Assembly: GCA_018402305.1 (NCBI GenBank) | Contig: JAGYJE010000009.1 | Location: 58,282-122,281 of the forward strand | Direction of reading: 5' to 3' | DNA from: Puniceicoccaceae bacterium | Lineage (GTDB): Bacteria; Verrucomicrobiota; Verrucomicrobiia; Opitutales; Coraliomargaritaceae | DNA: 64,000 nt | Shown: positions 40,673 through 49,601 of the stretch, piece by piece | Layout of the letters: each line of letters opens with the position of its first letter | How positions within the stretch are numbered: position 1 is the first letter of the stretch | Position numbers and translations under genes: made by a program | Notes under the pieces: model-generated | The model's database searches: none | Seen by the model: the letters and a program-made list of their open reading frames with translations, nothing else | Told to the model about the DNA's origin: nothing

Positions 40673-41146
40673 ATGTCACGTCGCCGCCAAGCCGTCAAAC
40701 GTCCGATCATCCCGGACCCTCGCTATAACAGCACACTCGTCACCACTCTGGTGAATATGATCATGGAGCGCGGGAAGCGCACAGTCGCTCAGCGCATCGT
40801 CTATGATGCCTTTCAGCGTGTCAGCGAAAAGCTCGGTAAGGGCGATCCGGTTGATTTAGTCATGGGCGCACTCGAAAATACCCGCCCAAAGCTGGAAGTA
40901 AAGAGCCGCCGAGTCGGTGGTGCGACCTATCAAGTGCCGGTTGAAATTTCCTTTGAGCGTCAGCAAAGCCTTGCTTTCCGCTGGATGGTCAAAGCAGCCC
41001 AGGGCCGCAAGGGGGTCCCCATGAATGAGGCCCTTGCCGACGAAATCGTCGACGCCTACAACAACACAGGTGGTGTCGTTAAGAAGAAGGAAGAAACCCA
41101 CCGTATGGCACAGGCCAATCGTGCCTTTGCGCACTTGCGTTGGTAA
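40673..41146 (+). CDS. rpsG: 30S ribosomal protein S7
   Basis: 157 residues. MSRRRQAVKRPIIPDPRYNSTLVTTLVNMIMERGKR and the C-terminal KKKEETHRMAQANRAFAHLRW are S7 hallmarks. It nucleates assembly of the 30S head. Second gene of the rpsL-rpsG-fusA-rpsJ order. Confidence 0.97.
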   Translation: MSRRRQAVKRPIIPDPRYNSTLVTTLVNMIMERGKRTVAQRIVYDAFQRVSEKLGKGDPVDLVMGALENTRPKLEVKSRRVGGATYQVPVEISFERQQSLAFRWMVKAAQGRKGVPMNEALADEIVDAYNNTGGVVKKKEETHRMAQANRAFAHLRW

Positions 41147-41234
41147 GCAGTTCCCCGCGCGGCGGGTTTCGGTCGCTTTGGTGACGCGAACTCACGGCGC
41201 ATCCCCCCGTTCTTTTCCAGTCGAATCTCTTTCA

Positions 41235-43382
41235 ATGCCCGCTTTAAGCACAGCGTCAGTTAACTCACCGAAGCGTAAGTTCCCCTTGGAGCATACGCGC
41301 AATATCGGTATCGCTGCGCATATCGATGCGGGAAAGACGACGACGACGGAAAGAATTTTATTTTATGCCGGGGTGGTCCACAAGATGGGCGAAGTCCACG
41401 AGGGCAGTGCCGTGACGGACTGGATGGAGCAGGAGCGCGAGCGCGGCATCACCATCACATCCGCGGCGATTTCTTGTAATTGGACGAATCCGACGGGCCC
41501 TTTTGGCGGGATTCAGCACCAAATCAATATCATCGACACGCCTGGGCACGTCGATTTCACGGCTGAGGTGGAGCGTTCGCTGCGCGTGCTTGATGGCACG
41601 GTCGGCGTTTTTTGCGCGGTCGCAGGGGTGCAGCCCCAGTCCGAGACGGTCTGGCGGCAAATGGGCAAGTATCGGGTGCCGCGGATTGCTTTTATCAACA
41701 AGATGGATCGGGTCGGGGCGGATTATTTCGCGGCCATCGAGTCCATGCGTGAGCGTCTTGCTGCCAACGCGCACCCCATCTTTCTGCCCATCGGTTCGGA
41801 GGAGGCTTTCATTGGTCTGATCGACCTGGTGGCCATGGAGGCGCGGATCTACGACGCCGCCGATGCCAGCGGCATGACCTATGCGACGACGGAGATACCG
41901 GCGGACTACCTCGAACAGGCCAGGGAGTATCGGGAAAAGTTAATCGAGGCGCTGGCTGATTTTGACGATAGCTTGGCGGAAAAATACCTTGAAGGTGAGG
42001 ACCTCGCGCCGGATGCGATCCGCGCGGTGATTCGGAAGGCCACCATTTCACTCGGGTTTTGCGCCGTCATACCTGGCAGCGCGTTTAAGAACAAGGGGGT
42101 CCAAGCCGTCCTCGATTCGGTTGTTAATTACCTGCCCTGTCCGCTCGACCTTCCGCCGATGAAGGGCGAGACCGAGCAGGGTCGCGAGATCGAAATTGCC
42201 CCGGATGATAACGCGCAATTCGCCGGACTCGCTTTCAAGCTGATGAACGATAGCTATGTCGGTAAATTGGTCTTCCTGCGCGTCTACTCCGGCAGTCTGG
42301 CCAAGGGCACGGCATTGCACAATCCCCGTACGGGAAAGACCGAGCGGATAGCGCGCCTTCTCATCATGAAGGCTGATTCCCGTGAGGATATTGATGTGGC
42401 TTATTCGGGTGATATCTGCGCCATCGTCGGGGCCCGCGATGTGGTCACGGGGGATACGCTTTGCACCAAGGGCTTTGACGTGCGGCTCGAGCCGCCGACT
42501 TTTCCCGAGCCGGTCATATCGATGTCCATCGAGCCGAAAACCACGGCTGACCAGGAGAAGATGGCGGCGGGCTTGCAGCGGCTTGCCGAAGAGGATCCCA
42601 CCTTTGTCGTGAGCACTGATGAGGAAACGGGGCAAACCATTATCGCCGGGATGGGCGAGCTTCATCTGGATATCATCAAAGATCGGCTTTTTCGGGAGTT
42701 TAAAGTCGGCGCGGAAGCCGGCCGCCCGCAGATCGCCTACCGCGAGTCGCTTAGCAAGCTATCTGAAGGGGAGGGGAAATTTATTCGCCAGACCGGTGGC
42801 AGCGGCCAGTATGGCCATGCTCGAATCAAACTGGAGCCATTGGAGCGCGGTAAAGGTATCGAGATCGTCGACAAAGTCGTGGGCGGGGTCATACCCAAGG
42901 AATTCATCAAGCCCACCTTGGAAGGCATTCGTGAAGCGGCCAACAACGGCGCGGTCTGTGGCTATCCAGTCGTGGATTTCAAGGTGACGCTTTTGGATGG
43001 TTCCTTTCACGAGGTGGATTCCTCTGAGATGTCCTTCAAAATGGCCGGCATTTTTGCCTTTCGCGACGCTATTGAGAAGGCGGGCCCGATTCTTCTGGAG
43101 CCCATGATGCAGGTCACCGTAGAGACGCCGGAAGATTATCAGGGCGACATCATGGGGGATTTAAACCGGCGTCGCGGTCAGATCCAAAGTGTCGTCGGTA
43201 AGACAGCTTTTATTTCGATTGCCGCGCTCGTCCCGCTCCAGGAAATGTTTGGCTATGCCACTAGCGTGCGCTCGCTCAGTAAGGGCCGCGCTTCCTACAG
43301 TATGCAGCCTGACTCCTTTGAGACGGTTCCACAAAACGTCCTCAATACCATCCTGGAAACCTCCACACGGGGGCGTTTTTAG
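41235..43382 (+). CDS. fusA: Elongation factor G
   Basis: 715 residues from ATG 41235. G1 [15 protein letters not shown], switch [11 protein letters not shown]3 [10 protein letters not shown]4 NKMDRVGAD; domains II-V continue to [16 protein letters not shown] near the C-terminus. Catalyses ribosomal translocation. The in-frame codons upstream of 41235 overlap rpsG and are not used. tuf is not next to it; rpsJ follows after about 107 bp. Confidence 0.96.
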   Translation: MPALSTASVNSPKRKFPLEHTRNIGIAAHIDAGKTTTTERILFYAGVVHKMGEVHEGSAVTDWMEQERERGITITSAAISCNWTNPTGPFGGIQHQINIIDTPGHVDFTAEVERSLRVLDGTVGVFCAVAGVQPQSETVWRQMGKYRVPRIAFINKMDRVGADYFAAIESMRERLAANAHPIFLPIGSEEAFIGLIDLVAMEARIYDAADASGMTYATTEIPADYLEQAREYREKLIEALADFDDSLAEKYLEGEDLAPDAIRAVIRKATISLGFCAVIPGSAFKNKGVQAVLDSVVNYLPCPLDLPPMKGETEQGREIEIAPDDNAQFAGLAFKLMNDSYVGKLVFLRVYSGSLAKGTALHNPRTGKTERIARLLIMKADSREDIDVAYSGDICAIVGARDVVTGDTLCTKGFDVRLEPPTFPEPVISMSIEPKTTADQEKMAAGLQRLAEEDPTFVVSTDEETGQTIIAGMGELHLDIIKDRLFREFKVGAEAGRPQIAYRESLSKLSEGEGKFIRQTGGSGQYGHARIKLEPLERGKGIEIVDKVVGGVIPKEFIKPTLEGIREAANNGAVCGYPVVDFKVTLLDGSFHEVDSSEMSFKMAGIFAFRDAIEKAGPILLEPMMQVTVETPEDYQGDIMGDLNRRRGQIQSVVGKTAFISIAALVPLQEMFGYATSVRSLSKGRASYSMQPDSFETVPQNVLNTILETSTRGRF

Positions 43383-43393
43383 GGAATTGCCAA

Positions 43394-43428
43394 AGAGGAA
43401 AGAGGAAAGAGGAAATAGGAAAGACGAA
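43394..43428 (+). repeat. 7-bp tandem repeat between fusA and rpsJ
   Basis: Five head-to-tail heptamers AGAGGAA (last two ATAGGAA and AGACGAA) just after the fusA stop. Confidence 0.85.
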
Positions 43429-43489
43429 ATTTGATCACGACTTTGAAATCAAGAACCGGGAAACCGAAAACTTAACCAACCAAAACAAA

Positions 43490-43798
43490 ATGAGCACACC
43501 ACGTATCCGTATCCGCCTTAAAGGCTTTGATTATCGCGTTATCGACCAGTCCGCTGCGGACATCGTCGAAACCGCCAAGCGCTCCGGCGCTCGCGTTGCC
43601 GGCCCCGTGCCGCTTCCGACCAAGATCGAGAAGCTCACGGTGAACCGCTCGGTCCACGTCAATAAGAAGTCGATGGACCAGTTCGAAGTGCGCACCCACA
43701 AGCGCCTGATCGACATTGTCGAGCCAACTGCTGCGACTGTCGATGAGCTGAAGAAGCTCAATCTGCCCGCCGGCGTCGATATCTCGATTAACGTTTAA
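43490..43798 (+). CDS. rpsJ: 30S ribosomal protein S10
   Basis: 102 residues. [43 protein letters not shown] and the long loop [22 protein letters not shown] identify S10 (NusE), which also acts in transcription antitermination. A terminator follows, so the operon seems to end here and the S10 operon proper (rplC etc.) is not contiguous. Confidence 0.97.
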   Translation: MSTPRIRIRLKGFDYRVIDQSAADIVETAKRSGARVAGPVPLPTKIEKLTVNRSVHVNKKSMDQFEVRTHKRLIDIVEPTAATVDELKKLNLPAGVDISINV

Positions 43799-43822
43799 TC
43801 GGAGCCTCAGCTCCATGCTTTC

Positions 43823-43859
43823 AAAGCCTCGCCCGGAACGACCGCGCGGGGCTTTTTTT
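43823..43859 (+). terminator. Rho-independent terminator after rpsJ
   Basis: Inverted repeat AAAGCCTCGC ... GCGCGGGGCTTT followed by T7. It lies between convergent rpsJ and the pseudouridine synthase and may serve both strands. Confidence 0.8.
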
Positions 43860-43882
43860 GCGGGGATGCGTTGTTGAAAATG

Positions 43883-44662
43883 CTACCAGAGTGATGATAC
43901 CGTCGTTCCGAGTTTCTTTTTGCAGTAACTGAGCAGATCCTCTGGCATCGGTGCGGTGAAGCGGACGCTGCCCTCGGGGAACTGGAAATCATATTCGTAG
44001 CAGTGTAGGGCCTGGCGCTGCATGGGCAATGCGGCCGCCAGTCGGTCGGTCCAGCCTTTTTCGATAAACTCGATATACAGTGTTTCATCCGGCCCGTAAA
44101 TCTTATCACCGACAATGCGGTGCCCGAGATGTTCGGCGTGCACCCGGATCTGATGCTTGCGGCCTGTCTGCGGTTCGACGCGGCAAAGCGTGAGCCCGTT
44201 CGCGGCGATGAGGGGATGAAAATCCGTAACCGCAGATTGGGCAGTGCGATCGTCGCTCACCTCTGATTTAACCATGACCGGGCCGCCCCGGCGGCGGGCG
44301 ATGGAGCGATCCACATGCAGAGGGGCCGTCAGTTCGCCCTCCATCAGAGCCAGGTAGGTCTTCTTGACGATGCGGTTCTGAATCGCCATCTGAAATTTTC
44401 GAGCCACTGAGGGGCGCTTGGCAAAAAGAATCAAACCGCTGGTTTCCCGATCGAGGCGGGCGACAAGATGAAGTTTGTCCGCGCCGATATATTCGCGAAC
44501 GACACCGACAAGGCTTGAAAGGGGGCCGTTCTTCGAGGGGTGGCAGACCAGCCACCCCGGCTTGTTGATAATCAGAAGGTTCGCATCCTCCTCCACGATC
44601 CAGTCAGGGAAATCGGCGAGATCAACAATGGGCGCTTCTTCGCCGTAGGGATCGGTGTTCAT
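43883..44662 (-). CDS. RluA-family pseudouridine synthase
   Basis: 259 residues. The catalytic motif is HLVARLDRETSGLILFAK (Asp near residue 70), preceded by LLIINKPGWLVCHPS and followed by GRKHQIRVHAEHLGHRIVGDKIYG. No S4 domain is present. Isomerises uridine in rRNA or tRNA; the target position cannot be told. Start overlaps the upstream SDR stop by 4 bp. Confidence 0.9.
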   Translation of the reverse strand: MNTDPYGEEAPIVDLADFPDWIVEEDANLLIINKPGWLVCHPSKNGPLSSLVGVVREYIGADKLHLVARLDRETSGLILFAKRPSVARKFQMAIQNRIVKKTYLALMEGELTAPLHVDRSIARRRGGPVMVKSEVSDDRTAQSAVTDFHPLIAANGLTLCRVEPQTGRKHQIRVHAEHLGHRIVGDKIYGPDETLYIEFIEKGWTDRLAAALPMQRQALHCYEYDFQFPEGSVRFTAPMPEDLLSYCKKKLGTTVSSLW

Positions 44663-45507
44663 CGATGTTGTTCAAGGCGAAGTTTGCGAAGTATGCGAGC
44701 ACCGATTCGAGTGATCCAGACAATCGGCAACTTGCTTCCGAAAAATGCAATGGCTCGGTTTTTCCAACCAGTCACTACGAGCGTCTTTTCGCGGACAATT
44801 CCCCGTAGCGTGAAGAAGGCGACTTCATCGGCAGTCATATCCAAAGAGGCGGCTCCGGATTGTATGGGCGGCTTGGTGAACCCGGCGGCTTTAAAGAAAT
44901 TCGTCCGCGTCGGTCCAGGGCAGACCGTAAGCGTTCGAACACCGGTCCCGCGCAGGTCTTCGTTAAGAGCAAGGCACCAGTTGCGTACGAAGGCCTTCGT
45001 GGCCCCATAAGTTGCGAGAAAGGGAGTCGGCTGAAAGGCGGCGGTGGAGGCGATGGTCACCACGGTGCCACCCCGTATCATCAAAGCAGGCAGCAAACGC
45101 GTGGTTAAGTCGACCACCGCACGAATATTCACGTCAATCATTCTTAGTTGTTTGGCGCGATCGAGATCAGGGAGGCGGCCATAGTCGCCGAAGCCGCTGT
45201 TGTTCACGAGGAGGATTTTGCCTGGAGGCGCCGCCGTCGCCCGCTTGAGGAGCTCCTCAGCGGTTCTTGCAAGGGCGTCTGCATCATTCAAATCAAGACA
45301 CTGATGGCTCCCAAACTCACCTAAAAAAAATGCCGGTTTTGACCGAGAAATGTTGCACACCCAGATGTTCGGAACTACCGTCCTAATTGCTTTGATAATA
45401 GAGCATCCAATTCCAGAAGAACCGCCCGTGATGATCATCAGGGAAAAGCCCTTGAGGTATGCAATGTCCTTTGTTGTGAGCTCAATGGCCTTTGTTGTCA
45501 TCTTCAT
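44659..45507 (-). CDS. Short-chain dehydrogenase/reductase
   Basis: 282 residues. Cofactor motif MIITGGSSGIGCSII (about residues 24-38), NNSGFG, the catalytic Ser in IASTAAFQ and YxxxK in YGATKAF. The C-terminus has a hydrophobic/basic stretch (IVWITRIGARILRKLRL) that may contact membranes, as in lipid-modifying SDRs. Substrate unknown. Coupled with the RluA gene. Confidence 0.85.
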   Translation of the reverse strand: MKMTTKAIELTTKDIAYLKGFSLMIITGGSSGIGCSIIKAIRTVVPNIWVCNISRSKPAFFLGEFGSHQCLDLNDADALARTAEELLKRATAAPPGKILLVNNSGFGDYGRLPDLDRAKQLRMIDVNIRAVVDLTTRLLPALMIRGGTVVTIASTAAFQPTPFLATYGATKAFVRNWCLALNEDLRGTGVRTLTVCPGPTRTNFFKAAGFTKPPIQSGAASLDMTADEVAFFTLRGIVREKTLVVTGWKNRAIAFFGSKLPIVWITRIGARILRKLRLEQHR

Positions 45508-45598
45508 GGCGGGGCTTCTCGGGGGGGGACTTCTCGGGCGGGGCTTCTCAGGCGGGGCTTCTCAGGCGGGGCTTCTTTCAGGCGGGGCTTCTTTCAGG
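45508..45598 (+). repeat. 14-17-bp G-rich tandem repeat upstream of the SDR gene
   Basis: About six copies of GGCGGGGCTTCTCA, the last ones expanded to GGCGGGGCTTCTTTCA. It starts at the base before the SDR ATG (minus strand), so it forms that gene's 5' leader. Confidence 0.9.
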
Positions 45599-45684
45599 AT
45601 TTGGTTTTTATACTCAGATTTATCAGGCAGCGGCGTCAACCGGCTCCGTTCAATTGAACCAATAATAGAAAAGGATAGATACCT

Positions 45685-46050
45685 ATGAAGCAACACGACG
45701 TTATTATCTCAGGTTTGAACATGGAATTAACCGAGGCGATCAAAAACATGGTTCATGACAAAGCTGAAAAACTCTTCGAACACGACGATCACATCATACG
45801 AATGCGCGTGGAACTCGAATACGATCCCCACCAATCGACCCACGAGAAAGAATTTATTGCCAAAGGCCAGCTGGAGGTAAGGGGCAACGACCACTTTGCC
45901 ACGGCTGCGACAAACGACCTCTATAAATCAATCGATGAGCTTGTGCAGAAGCTGGACCGCATGCTGCGCCGCCGCTCCCGCTTAAAAAAGGTCAAGCGCA
46001 AGGACACCCATAGGGTCGACATTCCCGCAGAAATCCCCAAGGCGATTTAA
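45685..46050 (+). CDS. hpf: Ribosome hibernation promoting factor, short HPF/YfiA type
   Basis: 121 residues. DVIISGLNMELTEAIKNMVHDKAEKL and the basic C-terminal helix DELVQKLDRMLRRRSRLKKVKRK fit HPF/RaiA. It binds the 30S decoding groove and silences ribosomes in stationary phase. Lacks the C-terminal dimerisation domain of long HPF. Confidence 0.9.
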   Translation: MKQHDVIISGLNMELTEAIKNMVHDKAEKLFEHDDHIIRMRVELEYDPHQSTHEKEFIAKGQLEVRGNDHFATAATNDLYKSIDELVQKLDRMLRRRSRLKKVKRKDTHRVDIPAEIPKAI

Positions 46051-46051
46051 C

Positions 46052-46108
46052 CGTACCGGGGGGTTCCTTTCGTACGGGGGGTTCCTTTCGTACGGGGAGT
46101 TCCTTTCG
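46052..46108 (+). repeat. 18-bp tandem repeat after hpf
   Basis: Three units of CGTACGGGGGGTTCCTTT (first one CGTACCGGGG...) directly after the hpf stop. Confidence 0.9.
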
Positions 46109-46146
46109 GCATTGCACTCCGCGTGAATTCACCTTTTCTCAGCTAA

Positions 46147-46506
46147 ATGAATGCAAACGTTTACCAAGTTCTTCACCTTGTCGGCATCCTCATGGTTTTT
46201 CTGGGCTACGGAGCCCTTCTGGCCCGCAGTATGGCGGCGCCCGACAATGTTTCAGTACGCAAGCTCGGCTCCATCACCAGCGGCATTGGCCTGCTCTTGG
46301 TCCTTGTTGCCGGCTTTGGGCTGATTTCAAAAATTGGCTACAGCTTCACGGCACCCTGGTTGCTCGTTAAGCTGCTGGTCTGGTTTGCTCTGGGCGGATT
46401 GATTGTCCTGATAAACCGGAAACCGCAACTGGCCGTTCTTCTTTGGTGGCTCCTGATCGCCCTCGGTGCGGTGGCCACCTTTACAGTTTATATAGGGCGT
46501 TTTTAA
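46147..46506 (+). CDS. Small four-helix inner-membrane protein
   Basis: 119 residues with four hydrophobic segments (about 8-26, 43-62, 71-86, 93-113) joined by short basic loops. No catalytic motif; family not recognised. Last core-chromosome gene before tRNA-Arg and the cassette array. Confidence 0.6.
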   Translation: MNANVYQVLHLVGILMVFLGYGALLARSMAAPDNVSVRKLGSITSGIGLLLVLVAGFGLISKIGYSFTAPWLLVKLLVWFALGGLIVLINRKPQLAVLLWWLLIALGAVATFTVYIGRF

Positions 46507-46592
46507 GCGGTTCCATTCCGAAAAGTCATTTTTTTGAAACTTCTGCTTGATCTCAAGTAGTACCTTTGTCTTGATCCACGATCTTCCAAGAT

Positions 46593-46669
<77 letters not shown>

Positions 46670-46770
46670 TGGAGCGGAGAAGAATACGTCTGGAAGGATT
46701 CGGTTTTTTGGCTTCCTTCCCCGGACTTGGAGAACTGGCACCCCAGCCAGTGGGGTTCGGATTTGTTTGT

Positions 46771-46827
46771 GAAGGCTAGACATGGATGAGCGCAGCGAAA
46801 TCCATTGTCTATGCCGTCTTGATCTGC
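46771..46827 (-). other. attC of cassette U (array end)
   Basis: Hairpin AGACATGGAT ... ATCCATTGTCT with one extrahelical A. Right box GATCTGC versus the cassette U opening box GCAGAAC: 6 of 7 complementary. The left box is degenerate; last site of the array. Confidence 0.7.
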
Positions 46828-47057
46828 GGGGTGAGGGCGTGGAGGTGCTCCGGAGCAAAGTCTGCACCGTTCGGCCACGCAAGTGTGTGCCCCTCAAGTG
46901 TGAACTGCTTGAAATATTCAGTATCTTTTAGCGGCTCGAAAATAGGTCCATCCAATTCATGTTTGAGATCGACCTCTCCATCTGTTCCATCGCTGAACTT
47001 GAGCCATACGCGATGGTCATCCAGATACTTGGCTTCTTCAATATGTAGGAATTTCAT
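46809..47057 (-). CDS. DUF2442 protein (cassette U), possible antitoxin-like partner
   Basis: 82 residues. IEEAKYLDDHRVWLKFSDGTDGEVDLKHEL...FEPLKDTEYFKQFTLEGHTLAWPNGADFAPEHL is a typical DUF2442 profile. Such proteins often follow DUF4160 genes in two-gene units that look like toxin-antitoxin pairs, but activity is unproven. The ATG shares a base with the upstream stop (TAATG). The stop codon lies inside attC-U. Confidence 0.85.
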   Translation of the reverse strand: MKFLHIEEAKYLDDHRVWLKFSDGTDGEVDLKHELDGPIFEPLKDTEYFKQFTLEGHTLAWPNGADFAPEHLHALTPQIKTA

Positions 47058-47314
47058 TATTCGAGGGGTTGAATTCGTTCGAGTGGTTTCCGCTGTTCCG
47101 CAAGCTCCCAGTCCCGCTGCAGCGCTTCTTTGTTTATTTCATACCATTCCAGGACGGCTTTCAACGCGCGTCTCGGGAAGTGGCCTGTGACAACCCCGGT
47201 CGCGATCTCAACAGTGATTTCATATTCGCCATACTCCGCATGAAAATGGGGCGGTGCATGGTCGCGATAATACATCCGGATGATAATCCCGAGAAATCTG
47301 GAAATTTCAGGCAT
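47057..47314 (-). CDS. DUF4160 protein (cassette U)
   Basis: 85 residues from ATG 47314. MPEISRFLGIIIRMYYRDHAPPHFHAEYGEYE is the DUF4160 core with its conserved HxPPHFH segment. A longer in-frame N-terminus back to 47443 lies partly in attC-T and is probably not used. Paired with DUF2442 downstream. Confidence 0.85.
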   Translation of the reverse strand: MPEISRFLGIIIRMYYRDHAPPHFHAEYGEYEITVEIATGVVTGHFPRRALKAVLEWYEINKEALQRDWELAEQRKPLERIQPLE

Positions 47315-47358
47315 GTCAGCAAAACTAGGTAATCGCCGTGGAACTTTCAATTCCTTTC

Positions 47359-47488
47359 GCAGAACGTAGAGATGAGGCACCGATGCAGCGGTAAGCGATG
47401 CCGAGATTGCAACAAGAGTGATCAAAATTTTCGTGGAGGTCAATCACGCGGCGGCTGTATCGGTTGTTCCTCTGTCGTCTTGTTCATC
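47359..47488 (-). other. attC of cassette T (130-bp class)
   Basis: Outer stem ACCGATGCAGC / GCTGTATCGGT, nearly identical in sequence to attC-D and attC-G. Right box GTTCATC equals the reverse complement of the cassette T opening box GATGAAC; left box GCAGAAC opens cassette U. Confidence 0.9.
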
Positions 47489-47900
47489 CTATTTTTTTTC
47501 GTGGTTGAATGAGTTCGATAGGAAAGTGCTTTCTGTAGAGTAGATAGTCCTTATCTTTCGACAATATGGGAACGCCCCAATACACGGAGCATGCACATAT
47601 CAGAAAGTCTGTGTTAGAACCTTGAATACCCTTACTCCGAGATAGATTTGAAAACTTTGCCGCCAAAACGTAGACTTTAGACTCAATCGGCCGGTCAACA
47701 AACGCTGCAAGCTTATCTGAGAAAGCATCGAAGACTTTCTGGTCTCTGATTCCGGATAAAACTTCCATTCGAATCAGCCCAATGATCTCGAGGCGCCCTT
47801 CTTGAATAAGATCGATTAACTCGTCCACATAAGTCGATTTTTTGCCCTTCTTCTTCCTTAGAGCCTCTGACCAGACATCAGTATCCACCAAAACTTTCAC
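47484..47900 (-). CDS. vapC: PIN-domain toxin VapC (cassette T)
   Basis: 138 residues. LVDTDVWSEAL gives the first catalytic Asp, RMEVLSGIR the Glu, and NTDFLICACSVYWGVPILSKDKDY the later acidic pair: a PIN ribonuclease. Overlaps the antitoxin gene by ATGA. The stop falls inside the right box of attC-T. Confidence 0.9.
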   Translation of the reverse strand: MKVLVDTDVWSEALRKKKGKKSTYVDELIDLIQEGRLEIIGLIRMEVLSGIRDQKVFDAFSDKLAAFVDRPIESKVYVLAAKFSNLSRSKGIQGSNTDFLICACSVYWGVPILSKDKDYLLYRKHFPIELIQPRKKIG

Positions 47901-48097
47901 TGAACTTTTCTCTGTCTTTTGTAGTCAAAATCAGGGTCTAAATCGACTTTTCCGAAAAAATCCAAAATTTCGATTTGTTCCCTGCGCTGGACATATTCGG
48001 AAAGCGCTTGATTGACGGCTTCTTTCTTTGTTTTCATGTCGCCAAGACGCATCGCCTGACTCAGAAGCGGTTCATTTAATTCTATGTTGGTTGCCAT
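47897..48097 (-). CDS. vapB: VapB-type antitoxin (cassette T)
   Basis: 66 residues from ATG 48097. ATNIELNEPLLSQAMRLGDMKTKKEAVNQALSEYVQRREQ is the ribbon-helix-helix N-terminus of the VapB (type II antitoxin) family, and the acidic tail (FGKVDLDPDFDY) would wrap the PIN toxin. Encoded upstream of and overlapping vapC. Confidence 0.88.
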   Translation of the reverse strand: MATNIELNEPLLSQAMRLGDMKTKKEAVNQALSEYVQRREQIEILDFFGKVDLDPDFDYKRQRKVQ

Positions 48098-48139
48098 GTG
48101 CGTAGGTTCGCACAAAAGTTTCGAAAGTCAAATTATTTT

Positions 48140-48245
48140 GATGAACGTCGAGAGTAGTCGATGCGAGCCTGTTGGGTCAATCGTGCACATGGTTCTCGGA
48201 TAATCCGGCGGGTGATCTCGCATTGACTATCTCGTCTGGATCAGG
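48140..48245 (-). other. attC of cassette S (106-bp class)
   Basis: Stem GAGTAGTCGATGCG / CGCATTGACTATCTC. Left box GATGAAC opens cassette T. Right box GATCAGG does not match the opening box of cassette S. Shares ATGGTTCTCGGAT with attC-Q. Confidence 0.8.
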
Positions 48246-48449
48246 TTCCGAACGTCCAGAATGCCCGGACCGATCAACTGCACCGATTCTCTGTATGCCC
48301 AGCAAAGCTGGGAACCGCTAATGTGCGCTAATTTACGCTTATGGGGTGATTTCATTTTTTTTTATTCCACGCATGAGAGGATAAGCGTCAATCAGCGTAA
48401 ATAAGCGGTGAAAAATACGTCTGAAAGGATTCTGTTTTTCGGTTTTCTT
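48246..48449 (-). other. Gene-less cassette S
   Basis: The 400-bp stretch between vapB and hicB holds only attC-S, this body and attC-R. No convincing ORF. It contains an inverted pair TTTACGCTTAT ... ATAAGCGTCAATCAGCGTAAAT, and ends in a 45-bp segment (48409-48455) also found near-identically at 46676-46725, beyond the last attC. Confidence 0.6.
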
Positions 48450-48516
48450 TCCCTGCGTGGAGGTGTATCACGCAGTGAGCAGCGCGAACGGAGTTGATAC
48501 CACCGACTGGCTATGA
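48450..48516 (-). other. attC of cassette R
   Basis: Stem GGTGTATCAC / GTTGATACCACC with extrahelical bases. Right box GCTATGA versus opening box TCATATC of cassette R: 6 of 7 complementary. Left box TCCCTGC. Confidence 0.85.
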
Positions 48517-48726
48517 CGCGACCTCAAGGTAGGCCGATTCCGAAGAGGGTTCGGGGATGGGGTATCCCTCTTCTTGCATTCCTTCCAAATGGAATTCGAT
48601 TGCCTCCCGCATGTTTGCCTCGACCTCGAGCCGGGTGGCACCGGTTGATACACATCCGAGGAGATCCGGAGAGTATGCGGAGAACCCAGTTTCAGTCTTC
48701 TCTATGATTATTAAATACTTATGCAT
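48511..48726 (-). CDS. hicB: HicB-type antitoxin (cassette R)
   Basis: 71 residues. YLIIIEKTETGFSAYSPDLLGCVSTGATRLEVEANMREAIEFHLEGM is the partial RNase H-like HicB fold. No C-terminal DNA-binding domain, i.e. the short form. It follows hicA by 14 bp, and its stop lies in the right box of attC-R. Confidence 0.9.
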   Translation of the reverse strand: MHKYLIIIEKTETGFSAYSPDLLGCVSTGATRLEVEANMREAIEFHLEGMQEEGYPIPEPSSESAYLEVAS

Positions 48727-48740
48727 GGCTAAGGATGGTT

Positions 48741-48926
48741 TTACTTTAATTGTGACTGCTTCAAGATACTGTTTTCCGTTCCGGGCGCAAGATCATCGCT
48801 CGGCTTTCCCGGCACTGTAACCAGACCTCTTTTCTGCGGGTGCTTATACTGCCTGTGGCTGCCCTTTGTGCGGTTGAGGGTCCATCCATCTGCTTCGATG
48901 AGGCGAATGATTTCTTTAACTTTCAT
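48741..48926 (-). CDS. hicA: HicA toxin (cassette R)
   Basis: 61 residues. KEIIRLIEADGWTLNRTKGSHRQYKHPQKRGLVTVPGKPSDDLAPGT has the dsRBD-like fold and the conserved GSHRQYKHP with the catalytic His of this mRNA interferase. Toxin-first order is normal for hicAB. The start is 7 bp from the cassette junction. Confidence 0.92.
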   Translation of the reverse strand: MKVKEIIRLIEADGWTLNRTKGSHRQYKHPQKRGLVTVPGKPSDDLAPGTENSILKQSQLK

Positions 48927-48932
48927 TCTTTT

Positions 48933-49036
48933 TCATATCGATGAGGCCAGGCACCCAGCCTGACGGGTTAGTGATTCAAATGGTTCTCGGATTTCCGGGC
49001 GAGTTACATGGGTTGACCTGTGCCGACTTGTTCAGC
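48933..49036 (-). other. attC of cassette Q (104-bp class)
   Basis: Stem GGCCAGGCACCCAG / GGGTTGACCTGTGCC. Right box GTTCAGC is the exact reverse complement of the opening box GCTGAAC; left box TCATATC opens cassette R. Confidence 0.88.
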
Positions 49037-49270
49037 TTTGAGTCGTTCAGACATCCAGACCTTCATTATGGACTGTCGTGTGACGCCAACACGCTTCGCT
49101 TCTTGATCCAACGAGTCAATCATCCAGTTTGGTAAGTCCAGGTTGACTCTTCTCTGTTCTAGGTTGGGTCTGAAAGCCTGATCAAGATTCAAGAATTCAG
49201 TGATGTCTTCGCCGTCGTCAAAACGGCGATCCAATTCCTCAGCTGTTATGGTATGTTCTTTTTTCGCCAT
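49004..49270 (-). CDS. brnA: BrnA-type antitoxin (cassette Q)
   Basis: 88 residues. ITAEELDRRFDDGEDITEFLNLDQAFRPNLEQRRVNLDLPNWMIDSLDQEAKRVGVTRQSIMKVWMSERL is a BrnA ribbon-helix-helix antitoxin. The start overlaps the end of brnT by 32 bp, and the last residues are encoded by attC-Q. Closely related to the second brnTA in cassette L. Confidence 0.9.
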   Translation of the reverse strand: MAKKEHTITAEELDRRFDDGEDITEFLNLDQAFRPNLEQRRVNLDLPNWMIDSLDQEAKRVGVTRQSIMKVWMSERLKAEQVGTGQPM

Positions 49271-49502
49271 TTCTCGCCCTTCTGCATGATATGATTCTTA
49301 TTTTCTTTTCTCGATAGGTAAATATGGCCGTCCAGAGTTTGCCCATGTAGGTGGCAATCAAAGCGCTACGAGGCTCGGTTTCGCTTCGTGCCGGAACTTC
49401 GAGGGCTGTCACATCCCTCCAAAGCTCCTGAACTTCGACGAAGTCGATTCCATGCTTTGCCTTGTTTTTTGCGGACTTCTCAGGGTCGAACTCAAAATCC
49501 AT
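49239..49502 (-). CDS. brnT: BrnT toxin (cassette Q)
   Basis: 87 residues. FEFDPEKSAKNKAKHGIDFVEVQELWRDVTALEVPARSETEPRSALIATYMGKLWTAIFTYREKKIRIISCRRARNGEKRTYHNS matches the BrnT RelE-like ribonuclease fold from start to end. Downstream brnA neutralises it and represses the operon in known systems. Confidence 0.92.
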   Translation of the reverse strand: MDFEFDPEKSAKNKAKHGIDFVEVQELWRDVTALEVPARSETEPRSALIATYMGKLWTAIFTYREKKIRIISCRRARNGEKRTYHNS

Positions 49503-49545
49503 AAAGGTATAATTATTGAATAATTATAGATTTCAATCTTTTTTT

Positions 49546-49601
49546 GCTGAACGGTGAGCTGTTGCACGGAGTGAGCGTTGACCACCGGCGACTGGATGGC
49601 A
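49546..49601 (-). other. attC of cassette P
   Basis: 56 bp, short class. Right box GATGGCA is the exact reverse complement of opening box TGCCATC; left box GCTGAAC followed by GGTGAGC opens cassette Q. Confidence 0.88.
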
